DNA from: an uncultured Anaerolineaceae bacterium
Lineage (GTDB): Bacteria > Chloroflexota > Anaerolineae > Anaerolineales > Anaerolineaceae
Direction: 5' to 3'
DNA length: 35,940 bases
Assembly: GCA_927443345.1 (NCBI GenBank)
Contig: CAKMKJ010000049.1
Coordinates: forward strand, 1-35,940
Below, piece after piece: positions 8,460 to 18,166 of this stretch. The notes under the pieces are model-generated. The model was not told the origin of the DNA. It was given only the letters and a program-made list of their open reading frames with translations, and searched no databases. The translations under genes were made by a program, and so were the position numbers. Numbering within the stretch: position 1 is the stretch's first letter; each line of letters starts with the position of its first letter.

Positions 8460-10228
8460 TGTAATTGAAATTCAATCATCATTGGATCGTGATCCGAAAA
8501 AGCTTTTGAAAAATCAAGAAAAGTGTTTACATGTACAAACCTGGCTTGAAGCACACGATTGGCCAGGTTTTTATTGATAAAAATATAATCCAATGCTTGA
8601 GCATTTCCTTCAAAAATATAAGAGTAGCGCTCTTCAGGTTTCTCAAAGTCGGCAGTATTGATGATAATGTCCTGCGTAATGGTTGTAATCGTTGTAGACC
8701 AAGGCAAATCGTTCATATCTCCAACAATAAAAGTAGGGATGTCTGAACTGAATGCGTAAATTTTGCTCACTTGTTCAAAAATTAGTTGTGCCTGGTCAAC
8801 CCGCTTATGCTCTTCAGGTTTTTGAGGAGGCTGCAGATTGCCCCAATATGGACTGTTGGCACCTTGTGAGGTTAAATGCACGCCAAGAACAACAAACTGC
8901 TGGTCATTTTGAGTGAGCAGCCACATGCGTGGTTTTCGTGTTCCATTGAAAACGGAAGCACTTTCTCCAATAATCAATGGGTTTTGATTGAACGAAAGGT
9001 TTCCATTTTTATAAACCATCTTTTGTGACTGTGAAATTTCCTTATCCAGTGTTATCCCTTTATCCTGGCGAAATATCAATACAGTTCGAATGTTTCCACC
9101 CTCCAATCCCCCGTCCTGGTTGTTGATTGGAGGTGTATCAGAAAATGCATACTCCGGTCCACCAGCTTTTTGGATACTGGCAATTAATTTTTGAATTGTG
9201 TATTCAGCTTTGATATTGCCATCATCTATACTGCCGCTGTTATCTAATATCTCATTTAATACAAGTACATCCGGCGATTGGAGATACTTTACGATCTGCC
9301 TTGCTATTTCTGAAAATTTCTTGTTTTCATCCAATGGAGAAAGGTTTTCAACATTATAAGTAGCCAGGGTCAAACCATCAGAAACCAGGATGAACGGCTC
9401 AATGAAGGGTTGCTGGTGCTTGAACTCAACTGGAGATAAAGCAAGCAGTTTAAAATTCCCGTAGGAATAATCCATCACACCAGTAATCAGAGAATCAAAC
9501 CTATCTCCAACATATATTTCACCATCAAAGATCGTAGGAAGTTTTATCATCAGTTTTTCAGGATTAGCATCAAATTGGGTATTGAGCAAAGCGCCATGGC
9601 TTGATACCAAATTTTCATTTATTAAAACATCTGAGAGCACTGTAATCTCATTATATGCATTTCGTGATTCGATCACCTGACCACTGCTAATTTGAACCAA
9701 CATGGATTCCAGGCTCTCAAAAAAATCAAGGCCATCTTCATGTGGGTCAAAGTTTTTCATCTCATCATTATCAATTATCACTGTTGGCAACTCCCCAATC
9801 AGATCATCAATCACGATTGGAGCAGGCAGTACGTAATTTGATTGAAGGATCGTATATTTTGAATCCCCTATTTCTGTTTGTGAAAGATTGTGATCTCCTG
9901 GTGCTCCATCAGCGAACTCTTCAATGATTCCATCCACTCGCACTAAATCTGCCACCATTACCAGCGGATAATATTTTGTGAAAACAAATATTGCTTCTGA
10001 TGAACAAAATTGATTATCAGGAATGACAGCTTGCATCGTAAAGCCATTTGAAACCTTGTGCGTCACGACTCCCACAATATCACTTACTCTTTTCCCAACA
10101 TAAGGAGAAGTATGGCTGCAGCCCTGAATGTCGTGAATTTCAAGCTGATCCTGAATAGGATTGTCTCCACCTGTACAGGAGGAAATCAACAAAATAATTA
10201 ATGATGTTAGAATCCAGATTTTTTTCAT
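8453..10228 (-). CDS. Lipoprotein with endonuclease/exonuclease/phosphatase (EEP) domain
   Basis: About 591 residues. The N-terminus MKKIWIL... is a lipoprotein signal with lipobox ISSC followed by TGGD, so the protein is probably anchored outside the cytoplasmic membrane. The middle part (about 40-280) looks like the beta-rich OB-fold region found in secreted nucleases. The C-terminal half carries the EEP catalytic set: [42 protein letters not shown] and [10 protein letters not shown]. It is a likely extracellular nuclease or phosphatase for nutrient scavenging. The second ATG (10226-10228) is preferred because GGAAG lies upstream of it; the first ATG is at 10240. No partner gene is adjacent in the same direction. 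Confidence 0.88.
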   Translation of the reverse strand: MKKIWILTSLIILLISSCTGGDNPIQDQLEIHDIQGCSHTSPYVGKRVSDIVGVVTHKVSNGFTMQAVIPDNQFCSSEAIFVFTKYYPLVMVADLVRVDGIIEEFADGAPGDHNLSQTEIGDSKYTILQSNYVLPAPIVIDDLIGELPTVIIDNDEMKNFDPHEDGLDFFESLESMLVQISSGQVIESRNAYNEITVLSDVLINENLVSSHGALLNTQFDANPEKLMIKLPTIFDGEIYVGDRFDSLITGVMDYSYGNFKLLALSPVEFKHQQPFIEPFILVSDGLTLATYNVENLSPLDENKKFSEIARQIVKYLQSPDVLVLNEILDNSGSIDDGNIKAEYTIQKLIASIQKAGGPEYAFSDTPPINNQDGGLEGGNIRTVLIFRQDKGITLDKEISQSQKMVYKNGNLSFNQNPLIIGESASVFNGTRKPRMWLLTQNDQQFVVLGVHLTSQGANSPYWGNLQPPQKPEEHKRVDQAQLIFEQVSKIYAFSSDIPTFIVGDMNDLPWSTTITTITQDIIINTADFEKPEERYSYIFEGNAQALDYIFINKNLANRVLQARFVHVNTFLDFSKAFSDHDPMMIEFQLHH

Positions 10229-10255
10229 TTTTTCTTCCATCTATTTCTATACCCT

Positions 10256-10265
10256 ATTGTATAAT
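10256..10265. promoter_or_regulatory. Overlapping divergent -10 boxes for glpK and the nuclease lipoprotein
   Basis: TATAAT on the plus strand at 10260-10265 serves glpK (start codon 10297, leader near 25 bases). TACAAT on the minus strand at 10256-10261 could serve the lipoprotein gene. The two boxes share two bases. No good -35 is visible on the plus strand. Confidence 0.5.
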
Positions 10266-10296
10266 TTTTCTGATGCTCATTCCAGAGGAGGATTTC

Positions 10297-11793
10297 GTGA
10301 ATAAATTTGTTGGCGCAATAGATCAGGGTACAACCAGCACTCGTTTTATAGTCTTTGATCACCAGGGCAATATTGTTGCCGTTGATCAAAAAGAACACAA
10401 ACAATATTACCCTGCCCCTGGCCTTGTCGAACACGACGCCATCGAAATCTGGAACAACACACGTGAGGTGATGCTCAATGCCATGCGTATTTCAGGTCTT
10501 GTTTCTGAAGATATCGTCGCGCTTGGAATCACCAATCAACGTGAAACCACAGTTCTTTGGAATAAACAAACAGGCCAACCTTACGGCCATGCCATTGTCT
10601 GGCAGGATACACGCACGAATGAAATCTGCAATAAGTATGCTCTTGAAGGTGGCATTGACCGTTTCCGTGAAAAAACGGGGTTGCCTTTATCCGTTTACTT
10701 TTCAGGCCCCAAGATCAAATGGATTCTGGATAACAACCCTGAAGCCAAACAAGATGCAGATAAAGGCCTGGTACTCTTTGGCAACATGGATTCCTGGCTC
10801 ATCTGGAATTTAACCGGAGGAATTCAAGGCGGAATTCATGTGACAGATGTCAGTAATGCCTCCAGAACCATGTTGATGAATATTAAAACCTTAAAATGGG
10901 ATAAAGACATGTTGGCAGTCATGGGTATTCCTGCCAATATTTTGCCAAAAATCGCTTCGAGTTCCGAGATTTACGGCTACACCCAGAATACGCTTGATCG
11001 TGTTCCTATTGCCGGGGATCTCGGAGACCAGCAAGCTGCGCTGTTTGGGCAAGGTTGTTTTCACACTGGTGAAGCCAAAAATACTTATGGCACCGGCTGT
11101 TTTATGCTGATGAATACCGGTGAAACCCCTGTGATCAGTAAAAACGGATTACTCACAACTGCTGGTTACAAAATCGGTACAGCCCCTGCAGTATACTGCC
11201 TTGAAGGGTCAATAGCCATTGCAGGTGCACTTGTTCAATGGCTGCGTGATAACTTCCAGATCATTGATAAATCATCAGATATCGAGCCACTTGCACGCAC
11301 GGTGGCAGATAATGGCGATGTGTTTATCGTTCCCGCTTTTTCTGGCCTCTTCGCACCTTATTGGCGCTCAGATGCCCGCGGGGTGATCACTGGCTTGACC
11401 CGTTTTGTAAATAAAGGTCATCTTGCAAGAGCAGCTCTTGAATCCACAGCTTTTCAAACCCATGAAGTACTTGATGCCATGGAAATTGATTCTGGCGTTA
11501 AGTTGCTGACATTAAAAGTGGATGGCGGAATGGTGACTAACGATCTACTAATGCAGTTCCAGGCCGATATTTTGGATGTACCCGTAGTGCGTCCGCGTAT
11601 TACTGAAACCACAGCGCTCGGTGCCGCTTACGCGGCAGGTTTGGCTGTTGGATTCTGGCAAAACACAGACGAATTACTAGTTAACTGGCAAAAAGATAAA
11701 GAATGGGTACCAAACATGTCAGAAAAAACCCGTTCAGTGCAATATGCAAAATGGAAAAAAGCGGTCTCGCGTACCTTCGACTGGATTGAATAA
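10297..11793 (+). CDS. glpK: Glycerol kinase
   Basis: FGGY-family carbohydrate kinase that phosphorylates glycerol to glycerol-3-phosphate with ATP in the cytoplasm. Its 498 residues are the normal family length. The N-terminal phosphate-binding [16 protein letters not shown], substrate region ([21 protein letters not shown]) and the second-domain motifs ([46 protein letters not shown]) are all intact. The GTG start at 10297 has a perfect GAGGAGG (10285-10291); the longer frame from 10201 would pass through the promoter and ribosome binding site. No glycerol facilitator or glycerol-3-phosphate dehydrogenase lies nearby. The product can feed phospholipid synthesis, where PlsX (20143) also acts. 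Confidence 0.97.
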   Translation: MNKFVGAIDQGTTSTRFIVFDHQGNIVAVDQKEHKQYYPAPGLVEHDAIEIWNNTREVMLNAMRISGLVSEDIVALGITNQRETTVLWNKQTGQPYGHAIVWQDTRTNEICNKYALEGGIDRFREKTGLPLSVYFSGPKIKWILDNNPEAKQDADKGLVLFGNMDSWLIWNLTGGIQGGIHVTDVSNASRTMLMNIKTLKWDKDMLAVMGIPANILPKIASSSEIYGYTQNTLDRVPIAGDLGDQQAALFGQGCFHTGEAKNTYGTGCFMLMNTGETPVISKNGLLTTAGYKIGTAPAVYCLEGSIAIAGALVQWLRDNFQIIDKSSDIEPLARTVADNGDVFIVPAFSGLFAPYWRSDARGVITGLTRFVNKGHLARAALESTAFQTHEVLDAMEIDSGVKLLTLKVDGGMVTNDLLMQFQADILDVPVVRPRITETTALGAAYAAGLAVGFWQNTDELLVNWQKDKEWVPNMSEKTRSVQYAKWKKAVSRTFDWIE

Positions 11794-11806
11794 GCCTTAA
11801 TTTTGC

Positions 11807-11835
11807 TTGACGTTACCCTGCATGACGGGTAAACT
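11807..11835 (+). promoter_or_regulatory. Sigma70-type promoter of rplY/ctc
   Basis: TTGACG (11807-11812), a 17-base spacer and TAAACT (11830-11835). It would give a leader of about 80 bases. A small hairpin (TGCTG...CAGCA, about 11842-11858) lies in the leader. Confidence 0.7.
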
Positions 11836-11922
11836 TACGAACTGCTGTCTTTGCAGCACCAAATCTTAGATAGAGCGAAGGTAACCAAAACATCGGTGAG
11901 AGGCGCTCGAAGGAAAATGATA

Positions 11923-12567
11923 ATGGAAAAGGTCGTCATTCATGCAACAAAACGTACTGTTATTGGCAAACAAGTCAGCGTTCTACGTCGTGATGCCAAA
12001 TTGCCAGGTGTGATCTATGGCCACAAAATCGATCCCATTGCTATCACCATGGAATTGAAAGAATCCACCAGAGTGCTTAACAACACCACATCGTCCAGCG
12101 TTATTACCATCGATTTGGAAGGTGTTGAATATGCTGCTTTGGTTCGTGAGAAACAGCGTGATGTTATGAAAAACCGCTTCATCCACATTGACTTCCAGGC
12201 CGTTTCTCAAACCGAGAAGATTCGTGCTGAAGTTAATATTGAAGTTGTTGGTTTGTCCCCCGCGGTCAAAGATTATAACGGTGTTGTTGTCGAAGGCATC
12301 ACTAAAGTGAACGTTGAGGCATTACCTAAAAACCTCCCCGAACGCTTTGTGGTTGATCTTTCCAACCTCAAAAAAATCGGTGATTCCATTTCTCTGCGCG
12401 ATATTGTCATCCCGGATGGCGTAGAATTCCTGGATAGTCTTGATGAAACTATCATTAGTATTAATAACCCTGCTGCTGAAGAAATCGAAGAAGTTGTCGC
12501 CGCTGAAGAAGGTTCTGAACCTGAAATAATTGAAAAAGGCAAAAAAGACGAAGAAGAAGCCGAATAA
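11923..12567 (+). CDS. rplY: Large ribosomal subunit protein L25, long CTC/TL5 form
   Basis: 5S rRNA-binding protein of the 50S subunit, 214 residues. The N-terminal L25 domain (about 1-90; IHATKRTVIGKQVSVLRRDAKLPGVIYG) is followed by the second TL5/CTC beta domain (about 95-185; PAVKDYNGVVVEG, LPERFVVDLSNL). An acidic tail rich in Glu closes the protein, as is common in the long form. The ATG of MEKVVIHA is chosen because AAGGA lies 8 bases upstream; an ATG two codons earlier is too close to it. It has its own promoter and terminator, so it is transcribed alone. The long form is also called general stress protein Ctc. Confidence 0.95.
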   Translation: MEKVVIHATKRTVIGKQVSVLRRDAKLPGVIYGHKIDPIAITMELKESTRVLNNTTSSSVITIDLEGVEYAALVREKQRDVMKNRFIHIDFQAVSQTEKIRAEVNIEVVGLSPAVKDYNGVVVEGITKVNVEALPKNLPERFVVDLSNLKKIGDSISLRDIVIPDGVEFLDSLDETIISINNPAAEEIEEVVAAEEGSEPEIIEKGKKDEEEAE

Positions 12568-12587
12568 GCTTCAAGAATTTACCATCC

Positions 12588-12620
12588 AAAAAGCAACAGG
12601 TTGCCCTGTTGCTTTTTTAT
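12588..12620. terminator. Bidirectional terminator between rplY and NUDIX gene
   Basis: A 13-bp stem (12588-12600 with 12605-12617) closed by a TTGC loop, with A-tract on one side and T-tract on the other. It works for rplY on the plus strand and for the convergent NUDIX gene on the minus strand, whose stop codon it overlaps. Confidence 0.9.
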
Positions 12621-13186
12621 TTGCCAATTTTCAATAATTGCTGGGTAATTCTGGCAGTTAATCCCCAAAGGTGTTCCCCTTCGAAATCATGATAATGTAT
12701 CACTTTGCGAAAAAATTGATTTTCGACCATATGATCTTGTTCATAGAAATTGTCCGGGTTTGTCAGCCAATCCAACGGAATCAAGAAAATCCGTTCAACT
12801 TCATCTAAATTAATTACAAAATCTGGCAAACATTCCATTACACCAACATATGGATAAACTACAAAATTTGAAATGGTGCGGATGGTTTCAAGCCCACCAA
12901 TAATTGTGATACAGTCCGGATTGATGCCAATTTCTTCATAAGTTTCTCTCAGCGCAGTCTGCACCGTGTTCTCATCTTGAGGTTCATAAGCCCCACCCGG
13001 AAAAGACACTTCGCCTTGATGGGTTCTGACGTTTTTGGTCCTGCGTGTATAAACAATCTTCCATTCATCACTATCTTTGACCAATAATATGAGCACTGCT
13101 GCGGCAAAATCAATTCCATCAGGATTGGATGAAGCCAGGGTTGCCTGATTCAAAGATTGAGATAATCTGTGTACAATTTCATCCAT
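12617..13186 (-). CDS. NUDIX hydrolase, CoA pyrophosphatase-like
   Basis: 189-residue NUDIX protein. The sequence before the NUDIX box (VYTRRTKNVRTHQGEVSFPGG) resembles the extra signature of the CoA-diphosphatase subgroup (NudL/Nudt7 type). The box itself reads GGAYEPQDENTVQTALRE followed by TYEEIGI, with the one-residue longer spacing usual for that subgroup and the metal-binding EExG intact. It would hydrolyse CoA or a CoA derivative to phosphopantetheine and 3',5'-ADP. The start lies 5 bases after the TrmI stop, so it is the last gene of the tRNA-modification run. Substrate is inferred from motif only. Confidence 0.88.
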   Translation of the reverse strand: MDEIVHRLSQSLNQATLASSNPDGIDFAAAVLILLVKDSDEWKIVYTRRTKNVRTHQGEVSFPGGAYEPQDENTVQTALRETYEEIGINPDCITIIGGLETIRTISNFVVYPYVGVMECLPDFVINLDEVERIFLIPLDWLTNPDNFYEQDHMVENQFFRKVIHYHDFEGEHLWGLTARITQQLLKIGK

Positions 13187-13191
13187 GGATT

Positions 13192-14106
13192 CTATTCTTC
13201 AGTTGCTTCGTCTACTACGATGAGTTCATCCATTTCTGTGGATTTTTCATCTTCAATCCCCAGCACGCCAATTTCTTTAAGCAATTTCGGATCAGCCAAA
13301 TCATGGTCAATGGTGACCGATCGGGCAAAAATCAGATAACCGGTATGGGCAATCATGCGGTCTGTCGGACGGAAACGTGAAGGTTCGGTTTTGTAATAAC
13401 GCTGTGAAATATCACAAACATCAATAAATGCAAAGTCGTTGCGGCGCAAGGCTGTCAGCAACGATGTAACCTGATTCATGGTAGGTAAAATACTGGCAAA
13501 AAAACCACCCGGTTTCAGAGCCATTTTAACCTGTTTCAAGTAATCATATGGGTTTGCCACATCCAGAAAAACGGCATCCACACCAATTTCATCGAACCCT
13601 TCACGAATATCACGAACTTTAAATTCAATATTGCCGGTCAGTCCAAGTTTTTCGAGGCTGCGGATGGCGATTTTTTGATTGGACTCCTTGGCTTCATAGG
13701 AATAAATGCGCCCACTGTCGCCAATTGCATAAGAAAGCGCAGTCGTAAATGATCCGCTGCCAGTTCCAGCCTCAATGATCCTGGTGCCAGGTTTTACCCC
13801 AAGCTGAATCAAAATGTATCCGATTTCTTTTGGGTACATAATTTGGGTTGCACGTTTGGTGCTTTTTAAAATATCTGGCAGCGATGGCTGAAGCAAAAAG
13901 AATGGGCTGCCATTATGACTGAATATTTGAATGCCCCATGGCTTGCCAATCAAATCATCGTGCTTGATCACACCCCTGTGAGTATGAAATTCTCCTCCAT
14001 CAATCAGTGTAAAAATGAATGATTTATGGCTCAATCCCACTAATTGGATAAGATCACCGGCCCGAGTATAGGCTTGTTCGATTTCAACTGACAATAAGTC
14101 CTCCAA
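13192..14106 (-). CDS. trmI: tRNA (adenine-N1)-methyltransferase, TrmI type
   Basis: SAM-dependent enzyme that forms m1A58 in the T-loop of tRNA, normally as a homotetramer. In its 304 residues, a beta-rich N-terminal domain (about 1-85, with GEFHTHRGVIKHDDLIG) is followed by the Rossmann methyltransferase. Motif I is IIEAGTGSGSFTTAL, followed by VDAVFLDVANPYDY and LKPGGFFASILPT. The start ATG is at 14104-14106, 12 bases after the small membrane-protein gene. The C-terminal tail is acidic. Its position behind iscS and mnmA makes a tRNA-maturation cluster. Confidence 0.93.
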   Translation of the reverse strand: MEDLLSVEIEQAYTRAGDLIQLVGLSHKSFIFTLIDGGEFHTHRGVIKHDDLIGKPWGIQIFSHNGSPFFLLQPSLPDILKSTKRATQIMYPKEIGYILIQLGVKPGTRIIEAGTGSGSFTTALSYAIGDSGRIYSYEAKESNQKIAIRSLEKLGLTGNIEFKVRDIREGFDEIGVDAVFLDVANPYDYLKQVKMALKPGGFFASILPTMNQVTSLLTALRRNDFAFIDVCDISQRYYKTEPSRFRPTDRMIAHTGYLIFARSVTIDHDLADPKLLKEIGVLGIEDEKSTEMDELIVVDEATEE

Positions 14107-14118
14107 AAGTTAAACGCT

Positions 14119-14397
14119 CTACTTTTTATGATTATTTTCTACGCTTGCCATGCTCAGCCACCAACCTGCGAACAGAAGCACTATGGAACCAATCAGACTA
14201 GTTCCCAAATTGATTGGTCCCAATGGTAAAAAATGCCAATTGGCAAGAAAACCAACCAGATGTCCCAACCAAAAACCGGCAATCGCCAACAAGTTATACA
14301 TCAACAACCATTTAAATCCGCCGCCACGCCAGAAATGAAATGCATTCCCTAAAACTAACGCCATTAAAATACCAAGAATTACAGATGGAAATGTCAT
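14119..14397 (-). CDS. Small membrane protein of unknown function (92 aa)
   Basis: Three hydrophobic segments (about 5-22, 29-50 and 64-85) and a short charged C-terminus. I do not recognise a family. It starts 2 bases after the mnmA stop, with GGA upstream of the ATG, and is followed 12 bases later by trmI, so it is an integral member of the tRNA-modification transcript. Its role there is unknown and may be unrelated to tRNA. Confidence 0.75.
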   Translation of the reverse strand: MTFPSVILGILMALVLGNAFHFWRGGGFKWLLMYNLLAIAGFWLGHLVGFLANWHFLPLGPINLGTSLIGSIVLLFAGWWLSMASVENNHKK

Positions 14398-14399
14398 CT

Positions 14400-15479
14400 T
14401 TATTCCTTCATGGTTGATTGAATAATTCCGCTACCTAGAACTTCATCATCATTATAAAGCACAGCAATCTGTCCGGGGGTGGCGTCGCGAACAGGTTTAT
14501 CCAAATCGATCCTGATACTACTATCTTCCAAAATTGTATAGTTGCATGGCGCTGGTATGGATTTATACCGTATCTTCACTTGTGCAGTGCCAAAATGTTT
14601 ATCGTGATTTCCAGAAATCCAATTAAATGGATTTGTAAGAATAACATTCTGACCTAATTCGTCTTGTGTTCCAATGATGACTTCGTTCTTGTTTGAATCC
14701 AGAGAAATCACATAATGCGGAATACCCAGTCCTGAACCAAGACCTTTACGCTGACCTATTGTATATTGATTCAATCCTTGGTGTTCTCCCACGATGTCGC
14801 CGGATACATTTTTGATCAAGCCTGGTTTTGCCAGAACAGTTCCATATTGCTTCAAGAAACCACGGTAACCCTGTGCGCCAACAAAACATAAATCTTGTGA
14901 ATCTTCTTTTTCAGAAACAGTTAAGCAATACTTACGCGCCATTTCGCGAACTTCGGATTTGATCAGACCACCCAATGGAAAAATGGTGTGCTGTAATTGG
15001 CTTTGGGTCAAACCTGACAGTGCGTAAGTTTGATCTTTTTTCTCATCCACGCCTTTAATTAAATGGCATAATCGGTTTTCGTCTTTCCGAATTCGGGCAT
15101 AATGACCGGTTGCCATGAATTCAGCTCCCATTTCGGAGGCTTTCCTCAGCAATTCGCCCCATTTAATAGTTCGATTGCATTGAAAGCATGGATTCGGCGT
15201 TAGTCCATCTTGATAGGCTTGAATGAAATAATCAACCACATTTTGTTTGAACGATTCTTTTACGTCAATCACATAGAATGGAATGTGGAACAGTGAAGCC
15301 ACTTCGCGTGCTTGGGCAATACTTTCAGGCGTACAACAAGCATTTTCTGCCTGATCGCAATCACCCACCCACATCTTGAGCATCATCCCTGTGACGTCAT
15401 ATCCCTGTTCCACCAACAACCCCGCCGCTACGGAACTATCCACACCGCCGCTCATGGCAACTACAACCTTATCGCCCAT
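14400..15479 (-). CDS. mnmA: tRNA-specific 2-thiouridylase MnmA
   Basis: Makes 2-thiouridine at wobble position 34 of Lys, Glu and Gln tRNAs, using ATP and sulfur relayed from a cysteine desulfurase. It has 359 residues. The PP-loop AMSGGVDSSVAAGLL (8-22) is at the N-terminus. The two catalytic cysteines are Cys98 (TPNPCFQCNR) and Cys198 (DLCFVGAQGYRGFL), and the tRNA-binding region and C-terminal beta-barrel (GQIAVLYNDDEVLGSG) are intact. The start is placed at ATG 15477-15479, preceded by GGAG; the longer frame adds 12 residues unlike the family. It overlaps the end of the cysteine desulfurase gene by 11 bases, so sulfur donor and acceptor are coupled. Confidence 0.96.
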   Translation of the reverse strand: MGDKVVVAMSGGVDSSVAAGLLVEQGYDVTGMMLKMWVGDCDQAENACCTPESIAQAREVASLFHIPFYVIDVKESFKQNVVDYFIQAYQDGLTPNPCFQCNRTIKWGELLRKASEMGAEFMATGHYARIRKDENRLCHLIKGVDEKKDQTYALSGLTQSQLQHTIFPLGGLIKSEVREMARKYCLTVSEKEDSQDLCFVGAQGYRGFLKQYGTVLAKPGLIKNVSGDIVGEHQGLNQYTIGQRKGLGSGLGIPHYVISLDSNKNEVIIGTQDELGQNVILTNPFNWISGNHDKHFGTAQVKIRYKSIPAPCNYTILEDSSIRIDLDKPVRDATPGQIAVLYNDDEVLGSGIIQSTMKE

Positions 15480-16641
15480 TCTCACTCCGCTTTTCTTTTC
15501 GCAGAAGATTAACAATTTCAGGCAAAGCAGTAATAAATCTGTCTATTTCTTCTTTTTTGGAAAACTTTCCTAAAGTAACGCGTAAAGAACCTATTGCCAG
15601 CTCAGGTTTAATGCCCATGCCAAGCAGTACTTCTGATGGTTTGGGGTTGCCAACTTTGCACGCTGACCCGGAGGAAACTGCAAAGCCCGCCATATCAAGC
15701 GCAATCAACAAATCGTTGCCTGAGAGACCTTCAAACACAAAACTTGCGTGGTTTGACAATCTATTCGTGTGATCACCGGTTAAATGGGTTCCTGATATAT
15801 TTTCAAGTACGCCTGTGATTAGTTGGTCACGAAGGCTCAACAACCGTATATTTTCTGTTTCAACAGATTCAAGGTTTAATTCCAATGCTTTTGCCATGCC
15901 AACAATCAGCGGAACGTTGCTTGTGCCAGCCCTGAGCCCTGATTCTTGAGCCCCGCCGGTAATTTGTGTTAGTAAAGGTGCAAATTTCTTTTTGAACAGC
16001 ACACCGACACCTTTTGGCCCATATAACTTATGGGCGCTGATACTCATATAATCCACATCAAGTCCATTTAAATCTATATTGAGATGAGCCGCTGCTTGCA
16101 CGGCATCAGTGTGGAACAAAATCCCCTTTTCATGACATATCTTAGCTGCTTCCTTAATCGGATTAATAGATCCAATTTCATTATTTGCATAGATGATGGA
16201 AACCAATGCCACTTGTTTATTTAATTGTTCTTCCAAAGAAGATAAATCAATTATCCCGTTATTGGCTACGCGCAATTTAGCATAAATAAACCCTGATTTT
16301 TGCTGCAATTGTGAGGCAGTACGAGTAATTGCGTCATGTTCTACACTGCTGGTCAAGATTTTTGTTGCCCCGGTGCGCTTTCGCTGTTCAGTTGCTGCCC
16401 CACGCAGTGCCAGGTTATCACTTTCGCTGCCGCCACTAGTAAAGATGACGTCGTAACCATCAGCATTGTATAAACTTTTTATCGTGCGGCGGGCTTGTTC
16501 GATAGCGCCGTCTGCTTGTTGTCCATAGTAATGCGCAGATGACGGATTGCCAAACTCATGGCTGAAATATGGCAGCATGGCTTCCAAAACTTGTTGATCT
16601 ACGGGGGTTGTTGCGGCGTAATCCAGATAAATCCTGTCCAA
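15469..16641 (-). CDS. iscS: Cysteine desulfurase (NifS/IscS class)
   Basis: PLP enzyme that takes sulfur from cysteine as a persulfide for tRNA thiolation and Fe-S clusters. It has 390 residues. DYAATTPVD is at the N-terminus, with His102 (SSVEHDA), Asp179 (HTDAVQA), PLP lysine Lys205 ([10 protein letters not shown]) and active-site Cys328 in SSGSACKVG. The start is TTG (16639-16641) with GTGAGGA upstream. It overlaps mnmA by 11 bases, so MnmA is its most likely acceptor; no iscU-like scaffold is nearby. A TGCTATAAT box lies upstream. Confidence 0.95.
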   Translation of the reverse strand: MDRIYLDYAATTPVDQQVLEAMLPYFSHEFGNPSSAHYYGQQADGAIEQARRTIKSLYNADGYDVIFTSGGSESDNLALRGAATEQRKRTGATKILTSSVEHDAITRTASQLQQKSGFIYAKLRVANNGIIDLSSLEEQLNKQVALVSIIYANNEIGSINPIKEAAKICHEKGILFHTDAVQAAAHLNIDLNGLDVDYMSISAHKLYGPKGVGVLFKKKFAPLLTQITGGAQESGLRAGTSNVPLIVGMAKALELNLESVETENIRLLSLRDQLITGVLENISGTHLTGDHTNRLSNHASFVFEGLSGNDLLIALDMAGFAVSSGSACKVGNPKPSEVLLGMGIKPELAIGSLRVTLGKFSKKEEIDRFITALPEIVNLLRKEKRSENGR

Positions 16642-16661
16642 TTTTCCTCACATTGCGCATG

Positions 16662-16670
16662 ATTATAGCA
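16662..16670 (-). promoter_or_regulatory. Extended -10 promoter of the iscS-mnmA-trmI run
   Basis: Minus-strand TGCTATAAT, 20 bases upstream of the TTG start. It leaves room for a short leader holding the GTGAGGA ribosome binding site. It is identical to the element ahead of the kinase operon. Confidence 0.65.
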
Positions 16671-16705
16671 TGGTTAGACAAGCAGTTTTTTTCAAATCTA
16701 AACAC

Positions 16706-16714
16706 TGATATAAT
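16706..16714 (+). promoter_or_regulatory. Extended -10 promoter of the phosphohexomutase gene
   Basis: TGATATAAT, a TGn-extended -10 with perfect TATAAT (16709-16714). It ends 28 bases before the ATG, and GGAG sits at the right distance from the start. No strong -35 is visible. Confidence 0.65.
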
Positions 16715-16742
16715 TGACAATCTGAATATTATTGGAGTGAAT

Positions 16743-18164
16743 ATGAATTCAAAAATTATTTTTGGTACTGACGGTTGGCGTGGAGCAATCGCTGAAGATT
16801 ATACATTTGAGAACGTACGCAGGTGCACCCAGGGATTTTCTGATTACCTTCTGAAAGAAGGGTTCAAGGGGAAGTGGATTGTTGTGGGTTACGACAAACG
16901 CTTTTTGTCGGAGTTTTTCGCCCGCACCGTCTGTGAAGTCTTGGTTGGTAACGGAATGAAAGCTTATTTAACGGATGGTGCCACTCCCACCCCGGTGATT
17001 TCTTATGCCGTCGTGGACAAAAAAGCCTCCGGCGCTGTCAACATCACTGCTTCACATAATCCCCCTGTGGATAATGGCTTCAAGGTCCGTGATTCAAACG
17101 GCGGAGCCATTCCTCCTGATGATCTCAAAATGATTGAAAGCCTGATCCCAGACACTGACCTGAACGTCAAACAATTGGCTTATGATGAATGTATCAAAAA
17201 TGGTGATGTGGTTGTATTTGATGCATCAGTCAATTACATAACACATTTAGCTGACCTTATTGATCTGGAACCCATCAAAAAAGCCGGCCTTACCGTCATG
17301 GTCGATGCTATGTGGGGCAACGGCGCGGAATGGTTTACCCGCTTGTTGAGTGGCGGCAAAACAAAGATCATCGAAATTCACAACACCCGCAATCCGATTT
17401 TTCCTGAAATGAAACGCCCTGAACCCATTCCGCCCAACATTAATGTTGGCCTCAAAGCCACCACAGATAATAACGCTGACATTCTCTTGATCACCGATGG
17501 TGATGCAGATCGCGTTGGTATCGGCGATGAGAATGGAGTGTTTATCAACCAACTTCAGGTATATGCCCTCCTTGCCTACTATTTGCTTGAAATACGCAAG
17601 CAGCGCGGTACGATCGTCAAAACGCTTTCCACAACCAGCATGCTCGAAAAACTGGGCAAACTATATGATGTGCCGGTCATTGAAACCGGTGTTGGTTTCA
17701 AATACGTGGCTCCCAAAATGGTTGAAACGGACGCCATGATTGGCGGCGAAGAATCTGGCGGTTATGCCTTTAGAGGCAATGTCCCCGAACGTGATGGCAT
17801 TTTAGCCGGCCTTTTCATGCTTGATTTTATGGTCAAAACAGGCAAGAAACCCTCTGAACTTCTGGCTGAACTCTTTTCGAAAATCGGCGCACATTATTAT
17901 GACCGCGTTGATACAGCATTTTCAGGCGATAAAAGCGCTCGCCAGAAAGCCATTTTGGACGCCAAACCTGAAACTATCGGCGGCATCAAAGTAACAGGTC
18001 TGAACACCACCGACGGCTACAAATTTGAGTTGGAAGATGGTGGATGGCTCTTGATCCGGTTTTCTGGAACTGAAGCCATTATGCGTGTCTACTGTGAGAC
18101 CACACAACAAGATAAGGTTCAGTCTATTTTGCAAGACGGATTGCGCATTGCCGGATTGGCATAA
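16743..18164 (+). CDS. Phosphoglucomutase/phosphomannomutase family protein
   Basis: Alpha-D-phosphohexomutase of 473 residues that moves phosphate between C6 and C1 of a sugar. All four domain signatures are present: phosphoserine loop [16 protein letters not shown] (Ser104), metal loop [15 protein letters not shown], sugar-binding GEESGGYAF and phosphate-binding [12 protein letters not shown]. The motif set fits phosphoglucomutase/phosphomannomutase better than GlmM, but the sugar specificity cannot be fixed. The ATG at 16743 has GGAG at the right spacing; the longer frame reaches back antisense into iscS. It is directly followed by the TatD gene (2-base gap). Confidence 0.93.
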   Translation: MNSKIIFGTDGWRGAIAEDYTFENVRRCTQGFSDYLLKEGFKGKWIVVGYDKRFLSEFFARTVCEVLVGNGMKAYLTDGATPTPVISYAVVDKKASGAVNITASHNPPVDNGFKVRDSNGGAIPPDDLKMIESLIPDTDLNVKQLAYDECIKNGDVVVFDASVNYITHLADLIDLEPIKKAGLTVMVDAMWGNGAEWFTRLLSGGKTKIIEIHNTRNPIFPEMKRPEPIPPNINVGLKATTDNNADILLITDGDADRVGIGDENGVFINQLQVYALLAYYLLEIRKQRGTIVKTLSTTSMLEKLGKLYDVPVIETGVGFKYVAPKMVETDAMIGGEESGGYAFRGNVPERDGILAGLFMLDFMVKTGKKPSELLAELFSKIGAHYYDRVDTAFSGDKSARQKAILDAKPETIGGIKVTGLNTTDGYKFELEDGGWLLIRFSGTEAIMRVYCETTQQDKVQSILQDGLRIAGLA

Positions 18165-18166
18165 TT

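Noticed and set aside
11794-11922. Riboswitch ahead of rplY
   Set aside because: Only a small 5-bp hairpin is present in the leader; no known riboswitch core could be recognised.
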